64,000 nt of DNA from DUPU01 sp050952465 (GTDB lineage: Bacteria; Bacillota; Dehalobacteriia; Dehalobacteriales; Dehalobacteriaceae): assembly GCA_050952465.1 (NCBI GenBank), contig JBMNKZ010000009.1, forward strand, positions 186,001 to 250,000, read 5' to 3'. Below, in pieces: positions 7,471-16,937 of the stretch (its first letter is position 1; each line of letters starts with the position of its first letter). The position numbers and the translations under genes are program-made. Below the pieces are notes generated by a model. The model was given only the letters and a program-made list of their open reading frames with translations, was not told the DNA's origin and searched no databases.

Positions 7471-8865
7471 ATGAAATGGGATCATGTGATTAAAAACGGG
7501 CTGATTGTGGATAGCGAAAAAATTTATCCAGGTAATATTTATATTAAAAACGAAAAAATAGCAGCGATTTCCCAGGATGAATTAGATGGAGATGCAATGG
7601 AGGTTACCGACGCCCAGGGGAAATATGTACTTCCCGGATTAATTGACATACATGTGCATTCCAGGGACGGGGAAAACGGGGCTACCTATAAGGAAGACTT
7701 TTATCATTCCTCTATGTCTGCCGCTATTGGTGGTTTAACAACTGTTTTTGAAATGCCCAACTCCAACCCGGCTATTTGTAATGTGGAAAACCTGGAGAAG
7801 CAAATCAGGAATTTAACGCCCAAAGCATTTGTAGACTTTGCCATTTGGGGATTAGCGTTAGGGAATTTAAACATTGATGAACTTAAAAAATTAAGTGAAG
7901 CCGGTGTCGTCGCTTTTAAATTTTTCTGGGGTTATGCCATTGATAGCAAAACCTATCAACTAATCTACAATTATAAACCGGGCATGGATAATGTGATTCC
8001 TCCCTTAGGTGATGGGGAAATCTATCGCATGTTTAAAGAGATAGCGAAAACCGGAAAAATAGTGGCGATTCATGCGGAAAATTTTGATATTATCCAAAGT
8101 GTGACCAAAGAAGTGGAACAAAGCGGGGATAAGAGCTACCAAGCTTTCTTAAAATCCAGGCCCAATATTGCTGAGGAAACCATCATTCAGACAGCAATTT
8201 CTTTTTCTAAGGATACGGGGGCGCGGCTGCATATTCTGCATTTAGCGGCCAAGGAAGGCGTAGACTTAATTAAAAGGGCTCAGGATCAGGGATATCCTGT
8301 GACGGGAGAAACCTGTTCCCACTATCTCTGCTTGTGCGATGAAGATTTCGAGCGGGTAGGTCCTCTGATCAAGGTATATCCACCTGTCAGGACAAAAGAG
8401 GACCAGGAGAAGTTATGGCAGGGTATCCAAAACGGGGTATTGTCTTTAGTTTCATCGGATCATGCTCCTCATACCGAGGAAGAGAAAAAAGGAGATCTTT
8501 GGTCTGTTCCTGCGGGTATGGCTAGCATTGAAACTTTGGCACCCCTGATGATCAATGAGGTAAGTAAGGGAAAAATTACTATTAATCAATTGGTGTCGAT
8601 TCTATCGGAGAATCCCGCCAAGCTCTTTGGACTTTATCCGGAAAAAGGATCCTTGGAGGTAGGGACGGACGCAGATATTACCATTGTAGATTTGAATGTA
8701 AAATCCACCATTAAAAAAGAAAATCTGCACAGTAAAAGTAAGGTGACACCTTTTGACGGATTTGCCATTACCGGTGCTCCGGTGCAAACCATTGTCCGAG
8801 GACGGACTATTGCCAAGAACGGGGAAATTGTGAGCGGGCCTGCCGGTAAGTTTATTCGTCCATAA
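7471..8865 (+). CDS. Cyclic amidohydrolase (allantoinase / dihydropyrimidinase / dihydroorotase family)
   Basis: A 464-residue zinc-type cyclic amidohydrolase that should open a cyclic ureide or imide ring. The full metal set is visible: H61 and H63 in DIHVHSRDG, the lysine that becomes carbamylated (K150 in AFKFFWG), H201 in AIHAEN, H257 in ILHL and D330 in SSDHAPH. ETCSHYL near residue 280 resembles the ETCPHYL of allantoinases and hydantoinases. A flexible insertion (PGMDNVIPPLGDG) lies between K150 and H201. Length is typical of allantoinase/hydantoinase and above that of short dihydroorotases. The neighbourhood (PyrB, AspA, molybdenum hydroxylases) suggests it opens a purine- or pyrimidine-derived ring. 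The exact substrate is not determinable here. Confidence 0.85.
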   Translation: MKWDHVIKNGLIVDSEKIYPGNIYIKNEKIAAISQDELDGDAMEVTDAQGKYVLPGLIDIHVHSRDGENGATYKEDFYHSSMSAAIGGLTTVFEMPNSNPAICNVENLEKQIRNLTPKAFVDFAIWGLALGNLNIDELKKLSEAGVVAFKFFWGYAIDSKTYQLIYNYKPGMDNVIPPLGDGEIYRMFKEIAKTGKIVAIHAENFDIIQSVTKEVEQSGDKSYQAFLKSRPNIAEETIIQTAISFSKDTGARLHILHLAAKEGVDLIKRAQDQGYPVTGETCSHYLCLCDEDFERVGPLIKVYPPVRTKEDQEKLWQGIQNGVLSLVSSDHAPHTEEEKKGDLWSVPAGMASIETLAPLMINEVSKGKITINQLVSILSENPAKLFGLYPEKGSLEVGTDADITIVDLNVKSTIKKENLHSKSKVTPFDGFAITGAPVQTIVRGRTIAKNGEIVSGPAGKFIRP

Positions 8866-8873
8866 AAGAAAAG

Positions 8874-8901
8874 CGGTCAGTGCATTTTACTGACCGTTTT
8901 T
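8874..8901 (+). terminator. Rho-independent terminator after the cyclic amidohydrolase
   Basis: An 8-bp perfect stem, CGGTCAGT and ACTGACCG, with a 7-base loop is followed directly by TTTTT. It ends the aspA-amidohydrolase unit 9 bp after the stop codon. Confidence 0.9.
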
Positions 8902-8965
8902 CCTGTTTTTGTCTCAGCTCTCACCAAAAGAGTTAGTTTTATGGATTTTATAGTTTGTAAACAGA

Positions 8966-9018
8966 GTTCTTAGCGTCAGATAGAAGAGGGAGTCTTAGAA
9001 CTGTTAGCTATCGGATAA
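8966..9018. repeat. Dispersed intergenic repeat copy
   Basis: This copy begins GTTCTTAGCGTCAGAT, which recurs at 28822-28837. It ends with a 34-base stretch (8985-9018) that recurs at 48910-48943 with a single base change, there overlapping the 3-prime end of rqcH. No coding role is seen here. Confidence 0.6.
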
Positions 9019-9122
9019 ATTTTTTTTTGGCGTGAGAAGATGGAGGAAAATGTTGCATTATGTCGAATACTAGAAGTTAGTTAAAAAAATATTTTTTCTT
9101 GTTTCCAATATCTGAAAAGATT

Positions 9123-9137
9123 TTCCGCTCATCGGAA
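9123..9137. promoter_or_regulatory. Probable IclR operator upstream of the molybdenum hydroxylase operon
   Basis: The perfect palindrome TTCCG-CTCAT-CGGAA has the same format as the sites at 5799 and 36312, with unrelated central bases. It lies about 220 bp before the first molybdenum-subunit start and about 120 bp upstream of the best promoter candidate. Confidence 0.6.
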
Positions 9138-9253
9138 GGCTAAATATAGGCGAAATCACATATTAACCAAGGAAAGTTTACCCGTTTGGTTATTAAACAA
9201 ACTCATAAAAAAGCCTTATATCGCAAAATGCTCCAAAATTTAAATATAGAAAT

Positions 9254-9281
9254 TATGACGAAGATGTGTTAGAAATATAAT
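9254..9281 (+). promoter_or_regulatory. Candidate sigma-A promoter for the molybdenum hydroxylase operon
   Basis: TATGAC and TATAAT are separated by 16 bases. The -10 box is perfect but the -35 box is weak, which would fit an activated promoter. The region is AT-rich, so a chance match is possible. Confidence 0.35.
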
Positions 9282-9358
9282 AGAAATAAAAATAAATTTC
9301 ATCTATATGTTATCCTAAGGTTAAAGTGTGAGTTTTTGAAAGGAGTGGGTGTGTAAAA

Positions 9359-11704
9359 ATGAAAGAAGCTAAGATTGTAGGTCAGGTTACCGCGCGAAAA
9401 GACGGGGTAGCCAAAGTAACGGGACAGCTTCCCTATGCTTCCGACATTAATATTCCCGGCATGATGCATGGAGTGGTATTAAGAAGCCCCTATGCCCATG
9501 CGGAGATTTTGAGCATTGACACTAGTGAGGCAGAAGCTATGGGAGCAGTTTGTCTTACTTATGATGACATTAACCCCATTTTGTACAATGAACGCAGTGT
9601 AAGTATACCTTCCGCCACTTTTCGGGATAGGACGGTTTTACCCAAAAAAGCCCGGCATTTCGGTGAACCAATTGCCGCTATAGCTGCGGAAACAGAAGAA
9701 GAAGCTTATCGGGCTATGAAAGCTGTTAAGGTAGAGTACAAAGTTCTACCAGCTGTATTTAGTGCCGAAGAAGCAATGCAGCCCGGGGCTCCCCAGCTTT
9801 ATGACCGGGTATTTCTAGGGGATGAAGAAGTTAAGATTGAAAACAATGTGGCTGTGGTAAGAAACATTGAAGAAGGTAATGTAGAAGAAGGTTTTGCTCA
9901 GGCGGACCTAATTGTAGAAGAATCTTACACGACCCAAAGGACTTATCATGACCAGTTGGAAACCAAAGGTTGCGTCTGCAAACCCGAACCGGACGGGGGA
10001 GTAACTGTATGGGCTACGGCTCAGTCCATTCATGCCAATAGACAGTTAATCGGACAAGTATTTAATATTCCCTTGAGTAAGGTAAACGTAAAAAGGACGG
10101 CGATTGGCGGTGGCTTTGGGGCCAGCATCCAAGTAAATACGGTCACTCCTATTTGTGTGGGACTTGCGTTAAAAGCAAAACGACCGGTGAAATTGATCTC
10201 CACCAGAGAAGGAGATTTTTATAGCCATGCCAAGTATCCAAATATTTTTAAAGTAAAAATAGGGGTAACCAAGGATGGGACAATCACGGCGGCTCATGTT
10301 ACAGCTTTAGTGGAAATTGGTGCTCACCATATTCAGGCTTTAGCATATTTGGGTTGTGTTTCCGGTTGGTTTGCTTCCCTTTATAAATATCAAAGCAATA
10401 TTAAATTTGACGGTAAGGCAGTCTATACCAATAAAGTACCTGCTTGCGCTCTTCAGGGCTATGGAAATCCTGATGTCAACTTTGCAGTGGAAAGTACCAT
10501 TGACATCATTGCAGAAAAAATTGGTATGGATCCCATTGAATTAAGATTAAAGAATTATCGGGGCATCGGTGATGAGTTCTGGGGTCAAGGACCGACTATC
10601 CGTTCCATTATTAAGAGCTGCGGCGTGGAAGAATCCCTGGTTAAAGGTCGGGAATTATTTAAATGGGAAGAACGGAAATTGCCCTCTGAAAAAACTGGCC
10701 ATATCCGACGAGGCATCGGGGTTGCCCGAGGTTTCCATACTTCCGGTACCGGTGGCCCCAAAGAAGGAGAGGTTATTGACTACTCCAGTAATATGATCAA
10801 AATCAATGAGGATGGATCTGTAGACGTGATCTGCCCGGTGATGGATCATGGCGGTGGAACCTGGGATGCTATTACTAAGATTGTGTCTGATGTTTTGCAG
10901 GTACCGCTAAATATGGTAGAAATGTCACCTTCCGATACTCGGACCACTGGTTATGACGTTGCCACCCATGCCACCAGAGGAGTGTTCTGCGGAGGTGGAG
11001 CAGCCTATTATGTAGCTCACAAGGTGAAAGAAAAATTATTAGAAGTTGCTGCAAAGATCCTTTTGGAGAATCCCATCAATTTAGATGTAATGAGGGATGA
11101 TGAATTAGGACAGGGCGTCGTATATGTGAAGAACTTCCCGGATAAAAGGATTACCATCGGCGAAGTTGCGAAAATTGCCCAAATTAATAGCTGGGGCACC
11201 ATTGCTTACACTGACAGCTATCGGCAGAAAAACTGCCCACCTTGTTTTGTGACCCACTTTGTTGAGGTGGAAGTTAATACGAAAACAGGGGAAATTACTT
11301 TCCCAAGAGTATTAATTTATGGTGACTGTGGTACGCCGATTAATCCTGATTTAGTTGAAGGACAGTTGGTTGGTGCCTTTAACCGGGGGATGGGTTTTGC
11401 CACTTATGAAGATACTCTTTATGAAGAAAACGAAACAGGTAATTTGAAATGCCATGGTTACTTGGTTGACTATAAGACACCTACTTCCTTTGAAATGCCT
11501 ATGGTAGACAATATTACCGTGCGCCTGGCAGATACCTATGAACCAAGCGGCCCCTTCGGAGCAAAAGGAATGGGGGAGGCAGCTTTCAGTTCGGTAGCAG
11601 CCGCCATTGCCAATGCAGTTTATAATGCGGTGGGCATCAGATTTACTGATCTTCCATTGACGCCGGAGAGGGTTTTAAAAGCGTTAAAAGAAAAAGGTAT
11701 TTAA
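9359..11704 (+). CDS. Molybdenum hydroxylase, molybdopterin-binding large subunit (enzyme 1)
   Basis: A 781-residue large subunit of the xanthine dehydrogenase family, starting with the aldehyde-oxidase a/b hammerhead domain (VTGQLPYASDINIPGMMHG) and ending with the molybdopterin domains. The cofactor loop GGGFGAS is at residues 250-256 and the catalytic glutamate is E740 in GAKGMGEAAFSS. Two usual active-site signatures differ from bovine xanthine dehydrogenase: GGFGGKE is replaced by GGFGASI, and the MGQG loop reads HGGGT. The substrate is therefore unlikely to bind exactly as xanthine does. It is first in a Mo-FAD-FeS gene set, with the FAD subunit 15 bp downstream. The accessory genes at 0.5-4.8 kb suggest a selenium-dependent enzyme. 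Confidence 0.88.
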   Translation: MKEAKIVGQVTARKDGVAKVTGQLPYASDINIPGMMHGVVLRSPYAHAEILSIDTSEAEAMGAVCLTYDDINPILYNERSVSIPSATFRDRTVLPKKARHFGEPIAAIAAETEEEAYRAMKAVKVEYKVLPAVFSAEEAMQPGAPQLYDRVFLGDEEVKIENNVAVVRNIEEGNVEEGFAQADLIVEESYTTQRTYHDQLETKGCVCKPEPDGGVTVWATAQSIHANRQLIGQVFNIPLSKVNVKRTAIGGGFGASIQVNTVTPICVGLALKAKRPVKLISTREGDFYSHAKYPNIFKVKIGVTKDGTITAAHVTALVEIGAHHIQALAYLGCVSGWFASLYKYQSNIKFDGKAVYTNKVPACALQGYGNPDVNFAVESTIDIIAEKIGMDPIELRLKNYRGIGDEFWGQGPTIRSIIKSCGVEESLVKGRELFKWEERKLPSEKTGHIRRGIGVARGFHTSGTGGPKEGEVIDYSSNMIKINEDGSVDVICPVMDHGGGTWDAITKIVSDVLQVPLNMVEMSPSDTRTTGYDVATHATRGVFCGGGAAYYVAHKVKEKLLEVAAKILLENPINLDVMRDDELGQGVVYVKNFPDKRITIGEVAKIAQINSWGTIAYTDSYRQKNCPPCFVTHFVEVEVNTKTGEITFPRVLIYGDCGTPINPDLVEGQLVGAFNRGMGFATYEDTLYEENETGNLKCHGYLVDYKTPTSFEMPMVDNITVRLADTYEPSGPFGAKGMGEAAFSSVAAAIANAVYNAVGIRFTDLPLTPERVLKALKEKGI

Positions 11705-11719
11705 GAAGGAGTGAAAGTG

Positions 11720-12619
11720 ATGCACGAAAATACCAGAATTATGCCGGCAGAATTTGAGTATTTAGAGCCAAAAACCAAAGATGAAGCTTTGGAGATGTTA
11801 ACTAAGTTTGACAACGTAAAGGTTCTGGCCGGTGGTACGGATTTAATTGTGAAACTAAAAACCGGGGCAGATATCAAAGTTGACTATATGATGAATGTGA
11901 AAGAAATCCAGGAATTGAATTACGTGGTTATGGAAGACAACCTAGTAAAAATTGGGGCGATAACTCCTCTCTCCACTATTGAAAATCATAAAATTATTCA
12001 GGAAAATTTGGTGGTTTTAAGCGAGGCAATTAAGGCTATGGCTGCCATTGCAGTCAGAAACATGGGAACCATCGGGGGTAACTTGTGTAATTCATCTCCT
12101 GCCGGAGATACCATTCCTCCCCTCACCGTTTACGGAGCCAAGGTGAAATTGGCAAGTAATAAAGGTACCCGGGAAGTAGCTATTGAGGAATTTATCACTG
12201 GACCGGGAAAGAATATTTTAGCTAAAGATGAAATGTTGGTTGAGGTAATCGTACCTGTGCCCGAAGATAACACAGGCGCAGCCTTTATTAAGAAAACCAG
12301 GGTTAAAGCCGATATTTCCAAAATAAATACGGCGGTTTTCCTAGAGCGTAGGGGAGACACCTGTGTTGCATGTAAAATTGCCATGGGTTCTGTAGCGGCC
12401 AAGGTCATCCGGATTCCTCAGGCAGAAGACGCCGTTAAAGGACAAAAGATTAGTGCTGACTTGCTTAAAAAAGCAGCCCAAATTGTTTCAGAAGAAATTA
12501 AGCCTATTGATGATAACCGTTCTACAGCCGAGTACAGGAAGGCTATTGCCCCGGTAATCGTGGAAGATGCCTTAAAGATTGCTTGGGAGCGTTCCGGAGG
12601 TGAAATAATCAATGACTAA
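11720..12619 (+). CDS. Molybdenum hydroxylase, FAD-binding subunit (enzyme 1)
   Basis: A medium subunit of the CoxM/XdhB type, 299 residues from ATG 11720, which sits 8 bases after AAGGAG and is preferred over GTG 11711. FAD-contact motifs are LAGGTDLIVKLKTG near residue 36 and GTIGGNLCNSSPAGDTIPPL. The C-terminal domain holds GSVAAKVIRIPQAEDAV, and the DDNRSTAEYRK segment is typical of the family. It passes electrons from the iron-sulfur subunit to FAD and then to an acceptor. It overlaps the next gene by 8 bases. Confidence 0.9.
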   Translation: MHENTRIMPAEFEYLEPKTKDEALEMLTKFDNVKVLAGGTDLIVKLKTGADIKVDYMMNVKEIQELNYVVMEDNLVKIGAITPLSTIENHKIIQENLVVLSEAIKAMAAIAVRNMGTIGGNLCNSSPAGDTIPPLTVYGAKVKLASNKGTREVAIEEFITGPGKNILAKDEMLVEVIVPVPEDNTGAAFIKKTRVKADISKINTAVFLERRGDTCVACKIAMGSVAAKVIRIPQAEDAVKGQKISADLLKKAAQIVSEEIKPIDDNRSTAEYRKAIAPVIVEDALKIAWERSGGEIIND

Positions 12620-13079
12620 GCATGAGATTGAAATTACCGTAAATGGCAGGAAAAGAAGACTCACGGTCAAACCCAATGATCTGCTCCTTAATGTGATTCG
12701 CGATGACATGATTCTGACCGGGACGAAATATGGCTGTGGGATTGGAGAATGTGCTGCATGTACTGTATTAATGGAAGGTAAGCCGGTTCTTGCCTGCATG
12801 ATTCTGGCAGTGGCTGCCCATGGCAAGAATATTACTACCATTGAGGGATTGGCTGATGGGGATCAGCTTGCCCCCATCCAGCAGGCTTTTATTGATCACG
12901 GAGCTATTCAATGTGGTTTTTGCACCCCAGGGATGGTTTTAACCTCCCAGGCTTTGCTTAATGAAAATCCGGATCCCAGTGAAAAAGAAATCAAAGATTA
13001 TTTACGGGGAAATCACTGCCGGTGCACCGGATATGCTTCCATCGTAAAAGCAGTTCAGTCCTGTGCAAAAAAGAAATAG
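12612..13079 (+). CDS. Molybdenum hydroxylase, [2Fe-2S] subunit (enzyme 1)
   Basis: A small subunit of 155 residues with two iron-sulfur clusters. The N-terminal plant-ferredoxin-like cluster uses C42, C47, C50 and C62 (YGCGIGECAACT). The C-terminal four-helix cluster uses C101, C104, C136 and C138 (CGFCTPGM and HCRCTGY). It carries electrons from the molybdenum site to FAD. The ATG overlaps the upstream gene end, and a GGAGG box lies just before it. This closes the first enzyme set. Confidence 0.92.
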   Translation: MTKHEIEITVNGRKRRLTVKPNDLLLNVIRDDMILTGTKYGCGIGECAACTVLMEGKPVLACMILAVAAHGKNITTIEGLADGDQLAPIQQAFIDHGAIQCGFCTPGMVLTSQALLNENPDPSEKEIKDYLRGNHCRCTGYASIVKAVQSCAKKK

Positions 13080-13112
13080 TATTTTAGATATAAAGGTGAA
13101 AATGGGGGAGTG

Positions 13113-13973
13113 ATGAGTGTGAAAAACTTCAGTTTTGTCAATATAGAGAGTAAGGCGGAGGCTTTGGAGGTTTTGCACCAGGAAAAGGAGAAATCCTATC
13201 TCGTTGCCGGAGCCACAAATGTGATGCCTTTTATTCGCTACGAGAAAATTAATGACAAAACTCTGATTAATATCAGAAATTTGAAGGAACTTAGGTTTAT
13301 CAGGGAAGAGGCAGATCGGATAGAAATCGGTTCTCTGACCACCATTTGTGACTTGGAAAAGTCAGAGACTATCAGAAAGTTTGCTCCTGCCCTAGTAGAA
13401 GCAGCCCAAAACTTTGCTGATCCTACCACCAGAAACAGTGCCACCATCGGGGGAAACATTGCTAATGCTTCTCCGGCGGCAGATACCGCTACTCCGTTAC
13501 TGGCCTTAAATGCGGTGGTGGTAGCTGAAAGCAAAGCAGGTGTTCGAAGAATCCCCATGCAGGAATTTTTCCTGGGAGTGAATAAAACTGCTCTTGCCTG
13601 TGATGAATTAATCACTTGTATTGAGGTGCCAAAAAATACTGCTAATGCCCGGAGCACATTTATTAAATTAGGTCTTAGAAATGCCATGGCCATATCTGTT
13701 GTCAGTGTGGCAGCTGGTGTTGAAGTTGCTGATGGAAAAGTGGCTGCGGTAAATGTAGCTCTTGGTTCTGTTGCTCCTACCCCGGTTAGAGCTCCAAAGG
13801 TAGAGAGAGCCTTAGTGGGAAAAGAATTTACTCAAGAAATGGTGGAAGAAGCCGCCAAACTTGTGGTTGAGGATATTTCTCCCATTGATGACGTGAGGGC
13901 TAGCGGAGAATATCGTAAGACTGTGGCTTCCGTATTAGTAAAAAGAGCACTGAAAAAGTCAGGGAATATATAG
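13113..13973 (+). CDS. Molybdenum hydroxylase, FAD-binding subunit (enzyme 2)
   Basis: A second CoxM/XdhB-type subunit of about 286 residues. TIGGNIANASPAADTATPLL is the FAD pyrophosphate loop. The first FAD loop reads LVAGATNVMPFIR instead of the usual AGGTD, a local variation. The C-terminus has DDVRASGEYRKTV. Start choice is uncertain: ATG 13113 is only 2 bases after the GGGGGAG box, and GTG 13119 is spaced better. It is distinct in sequence from the enzyme 1 FAD subunit, so this is a separate enzyme rather than a recent copy. Confidence 0.88.
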   Translation: MSVKNFSFVNIESKAEALEVLHQEKEKSYLVAGATNVMPFIRYEKINDKTLINIRNLKELRFIREEADRIEIGSLTTICDLEKSETIRKFAPALVEAAQNFADPTTRNSATIGGNIANASPAADTATPLLALNAVVVAESKAGVRRIPMQEFFLGVNKTALACDELITCIEVPKNTANARSTFIKLGLRNAMAISVVSVAAGVEVADGKVAAVNVALGSVAPTPVRAPKVERALVGKEFTQEMVEEAAKLVVEDISPIDDVRASGEYRKTVASVLVKRALKKSGNI

Positions 13974-14003
13974 TTGTCATACTAGGGATAAGGGGGGTCA
14001 GAA

Positions 14004-14477
14004 ATGAGTGAAATAAATATCACTGTAACGGTGAATGGGACAAAAGTTAATGCTAATGTTAAGCCGGAAATGAATTTGCTCAGGTTTCTCAGGGAACATG
14101 GCTTTTATGATGTGAAATGTGGCTGCGAAATGGGCGATTGCGGAACCTGTACCGTTGTCTTTAACGGCCAGACAGTAAAATCCTGTATTACTTTGGCTGC
14201 GCAGGCGGACGGTGGTACGGTGTGGACCAATAAAGGATTAGGTGTAGTTGATGAGCTAACTCAAAAACTTCAAAAGGCCTTTGTAGAGCATGGCTCTATT
14301 CAATGTGGTTTCTGCACACCGGGGATGATTTTAGCCGGTAAAGCCTATATCGAGCAAGGTGGGAAACCTGATCGGGAAGAAATTAAAAAAGCAATTTCCG
14401 GCAATCTCTGTCGGTGTACTGGATATAAAAAGATTATTGATGCCATTTATGATGTTGCGGAGCAGATGACCAGATAG
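14004..14477 (+). CDS. Molybdenum hydroxylase, [2Fe-2S] subunit (enzyme 2)
   Basis: A 157-residue small subunit with the two expected cluster motifs: C41, C46, C49 and C61 in CGCEMGDCGTCT and VKSC, then CGFCTPGM and LCRCTGY. An additional cysteine (C39) precedes the first motif. The ATG follows AGGGGGGT. It lies between the enzyme 2 FAD and molybdenum subunits, giving the order FAD-FeS-Mo, the mirror of the Mo-FAD-FeS order of enzyme 1. Confidence 0.92.
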   Translation: MSEINITVTVNGTKVNANVKPEMNLLRFLREHGFYDVKCGCEMGDCGTCTVVFNGQTVKSCITLAAQADGGTVWTNKGLGVVDELTQKLQKAFVEHGSIQCGFCTPGMILAGKAYIEQGGKPDREEIKKAISGNLCRCTGYKKIIDAIYDVAEQMTR

Positions 14478-14503
14478 GTTTAGATAAAGCGGGAGGTGTG
14501 AAG

Positions 14504-16816
14504 ATGAGTGGTTTATTAAAACTAGTAGGTAAACCGGCGCCAAGGCATGATGCATGGGCGAAAGCCAAAGGCGACCAGTTATATTCTGATGATTTTACCA
14601 TGCCGGGTATGTTATATGGTAAAGCTTTACGGAGTAAATACCCTGCAGCAATTATTAAGTCAATTGATACTAGTAAGGCAGAAGCTTTGCCTGGGGTACA
14701 CGCGGTACTCACGGCAAAAGACGTGCCCATGAATGTGGAAATCTCTAAATTCGGTCAAATGAAGGATGTCGGCGGAGGATTTGAAGGACTTTATAAAGTC
14801 TTAGCTGATGGGAAAGTACGCTTTAAGGGCGAAGCTATTGCTCTGGTGGCAGCTGAAACGGAAGAACTGGCAGAAGAAGCTTGTCGCTTAATTGAAGTAG
14901 ATTATGAAGTGCAGCCCGGTGTATTTGATCCCGAAGAAGCCTTGAAACCTGGTGCTTATATTGTGAGCAGTGATGTCGGGGAAAATGAAAGCAATGAAAT
15001 CATGCAGTGTCATATTAACAAAGGTGATGTGGGAAAAGCCTTTGCCGAAGCTGATGTGATTGTTGAAAATGAATACCGTGTACCACCTGTGGATCATGCT
15101 TATCTAGAAACCGAAGGTGGCGTGGCATGGCTCGATGATAATGGTGTAATTACTATGCGAGTCGGTACCCAGGTACTGGAGCATTATAGAACTATCGCGA
15201 AAGTAATGGGTCTACCTCAGAATAAGGTACGGAACATGGGCGTGCCTATGGGCGGAGGCTTTGGGGGAAAAGAGGACATTACAGTAGAAACCTTCCTCTG
15301 CTTGTTGGTTAATGCCACAAAGCGTCCCGTAAAAATGGTATGGAGCCGGGAAGAATCTTTGGAAGTACACAGTAAGCGTCATCCGGAAATTCTACGCTAT
15401 AAAACTGCAGCTACCAAAGATGGCAAAATTACCGCACAAAAAGTGGAGATTATTATGGATGGGGGCGGCTATAAATTACTAACCGGTTGGGTACAGATGT
15501 ATTCTACCCTTAATGCCGCTGGCTGTTATAATGTGCCGAATGTGAAGGTAGACAGCACCTCGGCATTGACTAATAATACTCCTAGCAGTGCCAACCGTGG
15601 TTTTGGTGCTTGTCAGGCTAACTTTGCTTATGAGCTTCAGATTGATGAATTAGCAGCAAAACTTGGCATGTCACCCTTAGAGATTCGTTTAAAGAATTGT
15701 TTGAAAAACGGAGACGAGATTGCTACCGGTTTTATTCCCCAAGGCCATATTGCTTTGGAGGAAATTGCTAAAAAGGCTTGGGAAGGATTGGAAGCTACCG
15801 GTCCGAAACCTGAGTATGTGGATGGAAAGAAAATTGGACGAGGCTTGGCCATTGGGATGATGAGCTACGGACGACTAACCTTTATGCATGATTCCTCTCG
15901 GGTGGGACTTCGCATCGAATTAGATGGCAGTGTTACCTTAAGAGCAGGTGTACCTGATTTAGGCGGCGGGCAGGCTTCCGTACTCTGTCAGATTGTGGCG
16001 GAAGAATTGGGTATCCCCATGGAAAAGGTTCATCCATATATTATGGATACTCATTTAACACCCCTTTGCGGTACCACAACTGCCACTAGACAGCTTTATA
16101 TGTCCGGTAATGCAGCCTTAGTTACCGTTAAGGTGCTAAAAGAAAGAATTATTAAGAAAGCAGCGGAAATGCTGAATTTGAAACCGGAAGAAATTCAGTT
16201 AATCAATGAGAAAGCCTGCAAAATTGGTAATCCATTGGTAAGTGTGCCATTTGTCCAAGTGGTGGGTGCTCTTTCCAATGACGGAGTTGAATTGTTCCAT
16301 GAAGGTCAATTTAACGCTCCCTTTGATGATGTACCAAATCTTCATGATTTGAAGGGACGAATTTTACCTGATTTTACTTACAGCGCTCATGCTGTAGAAG
16401 TTGCTGTAGATGAAGAGACAGGAAAATTTGAAGTAAGAAAAGTTGTACTTTGCTATGATGTTGGGAAAGCTATAAATAAGAACAGCTGCGAAGGTCAGCT
16501 TGAGGGTGGCTGTATCTATAATCAAGGTTATGTAACAGAAAATATGGGTTGGGACAACGGGATTACCAAAGCACGTTCCTTTGCCGAGTATCTGATTCCT
16601 ACCGCTGCTGACACTCCGGAAATTAAGACCATTATGGTTGAGTCCGGCGGCGGTTTAGGACCTTATGGTGCCAAAGGGGTAGGGGAACCGGCTGATAACT
16701 CTATTGCTCCTGCTATTGTCAACGCCATTTATGATGCTGTTGGGGTCAGAATGAAGGAAATGCCCGTGACCCCAGAAAAATTATTAAAGGCGATTCAAAA
16801 TAAGAATCAAAAATAG
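14504..16816 (+). CDS. Molybdenum hydroxylase, molybdopterin-binding large subunit (enzyme 2)
   Basis: A 770-residue large subunit from ATG 14504 (GGGAGG 7 bases before). The hammerhead domain includes YSDDFTMPGMLYGKALRS. The cofactor loop is GGGFGGKE at residues 250-257; this retains the glutamate that orients purines in xanthine dehydrogenases, so of the three enzymes here this one is the best purine-type candidate. The catalytic glutamate is E728 in GAKGVGEPAD. The second glycine-rich loop reads LGGGQAS rather than MGQG. No selenocysteine codon is needed: selenium in this class is a labile ligand. It is followed by a strong hairpin and pyrB. Confidence 0.9.
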   Translation: MSGLLKLVGKPAPRHDAWAKAKGDQLYSDDFTMPGMLYGKALRSKYPAAIIKSIDTSKAEALPGVHAVLTAKDVPMNVEISKFGQMKDVGGGFEGLYKVLADGKVRFKGEAIALVAAETEELAEEACRLIEVDYEVQPGVFDPEEALKPGAYIVSSDVGENESNEIMQCHINKGDVGKAFAEADVIVENEYRVPPVDHAYLETEGGVAWLDDNGVITMRVGTQVLEHYRTIAKVMGLPQNKVRNMGVPMGGGFGGKEDITVETFLCLLVNATKRPVKMVWSREESLEVHSKRHPEILRYKTAATKDGKITAQKVEIIMDGGGYKLLTGWVQMYSTLNAAGCYNVPNVKVDSTSALTNNTPSSANRGFGACQANFAYELQIDELAAKLGMSPLEIRLKNCLKNGDEIATGFIPQGHIALEEIAKKAWEGLEATGPKPEYVDGKKIGRGLAIGMMSYGRLTFMHDSSRVGLRIELDGSVTLRAGVPDLGGGQASVLCQIVAEELGIPMEKVHPYIMDTHLTPLCGTTTATRQLYMSGNAALVTVKVLKERIIKKAAEMLNLKPEEIQLINEKACKIGNPLVSVPFVQVVGALSNDGVELFHEGQFNAPFDDVPNLHDLKGRILPDFTYSAHAVEVAVDEETGKFEVRKVVLCYDVGKAINKNSCEGQLEGGCIYNQGYVTENMGWDNGITKARSFAEYLIPTAADTPEIKTIMVESGGGLGPYGAKGVGEPADNSIAPAIVNAIYDAVGVRMKEMPVTPEKLLKAIQNKNQK

Positions 16817-16861
16817 AAAGAAGTTAGATATTCCCTATTTTGTGAAAGTTTATAAGCAAGC

Positions 16862-16897
16862 TATTCCGGGGAAGATAGTTTTTCCTTCCCCGGAATA
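16862..16897. promoter_or_regulatory. Perfect 13-bp hairpin between the molybdenum hydroxylase and pyrB
   Basis: TATTCCGGGGAAG pairs perfectly with CTTCCCCGGAATA over a 10-base loop. No T-run follows, so it is not a standard terminator. It may stabilise the upstream message or partly stop transcription before pyrB. It contains TTCCG and CGGAA half-sites but with the wrong spacing for the 15-bp operator seen elsewhere. Confidence 0.5.
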
Positions 16898-16937
16898 AAC
16901 ATAGTAAATTATAATATGATTTAGGAGGAACCAATTA

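Larger units (their letters stand above)
8902..9358. other. Long intergenic region before the first molybdenum hydroxylase
   Basis: No coding sequence is seen in these 457 bp. The stretch is AT-rich and holds a dispersed repeat copy (8966-9018), the palindrome at 9123-9137 and a possible promoter at 9254-9281. The AAGGAG ribosome site for the next gene lies at its end. The length suggests a regulated promoter with room for distant operators. Confidence 0.6.

Noticed and set aside
7471..8865. Firm naming of the cyclic amidohydrolase as dihydroorotase PyrC or as allantoinase
   Set aside because: Metal ligands are shared by the whole superfamily; ETCSHYL leans to allantoinase/hydantoinase while the neighbours lean to pyrimidines, so only the family is claimed.
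16862..16897. Hairpin before pyrB as another TTCCG/CGGAA operator or a PyrR attenuator
   Set aside because: The half-sites are 20 bases apart instead of 5, no PyrR consensus is present, and the structure is better explained as an RNA hairpin.
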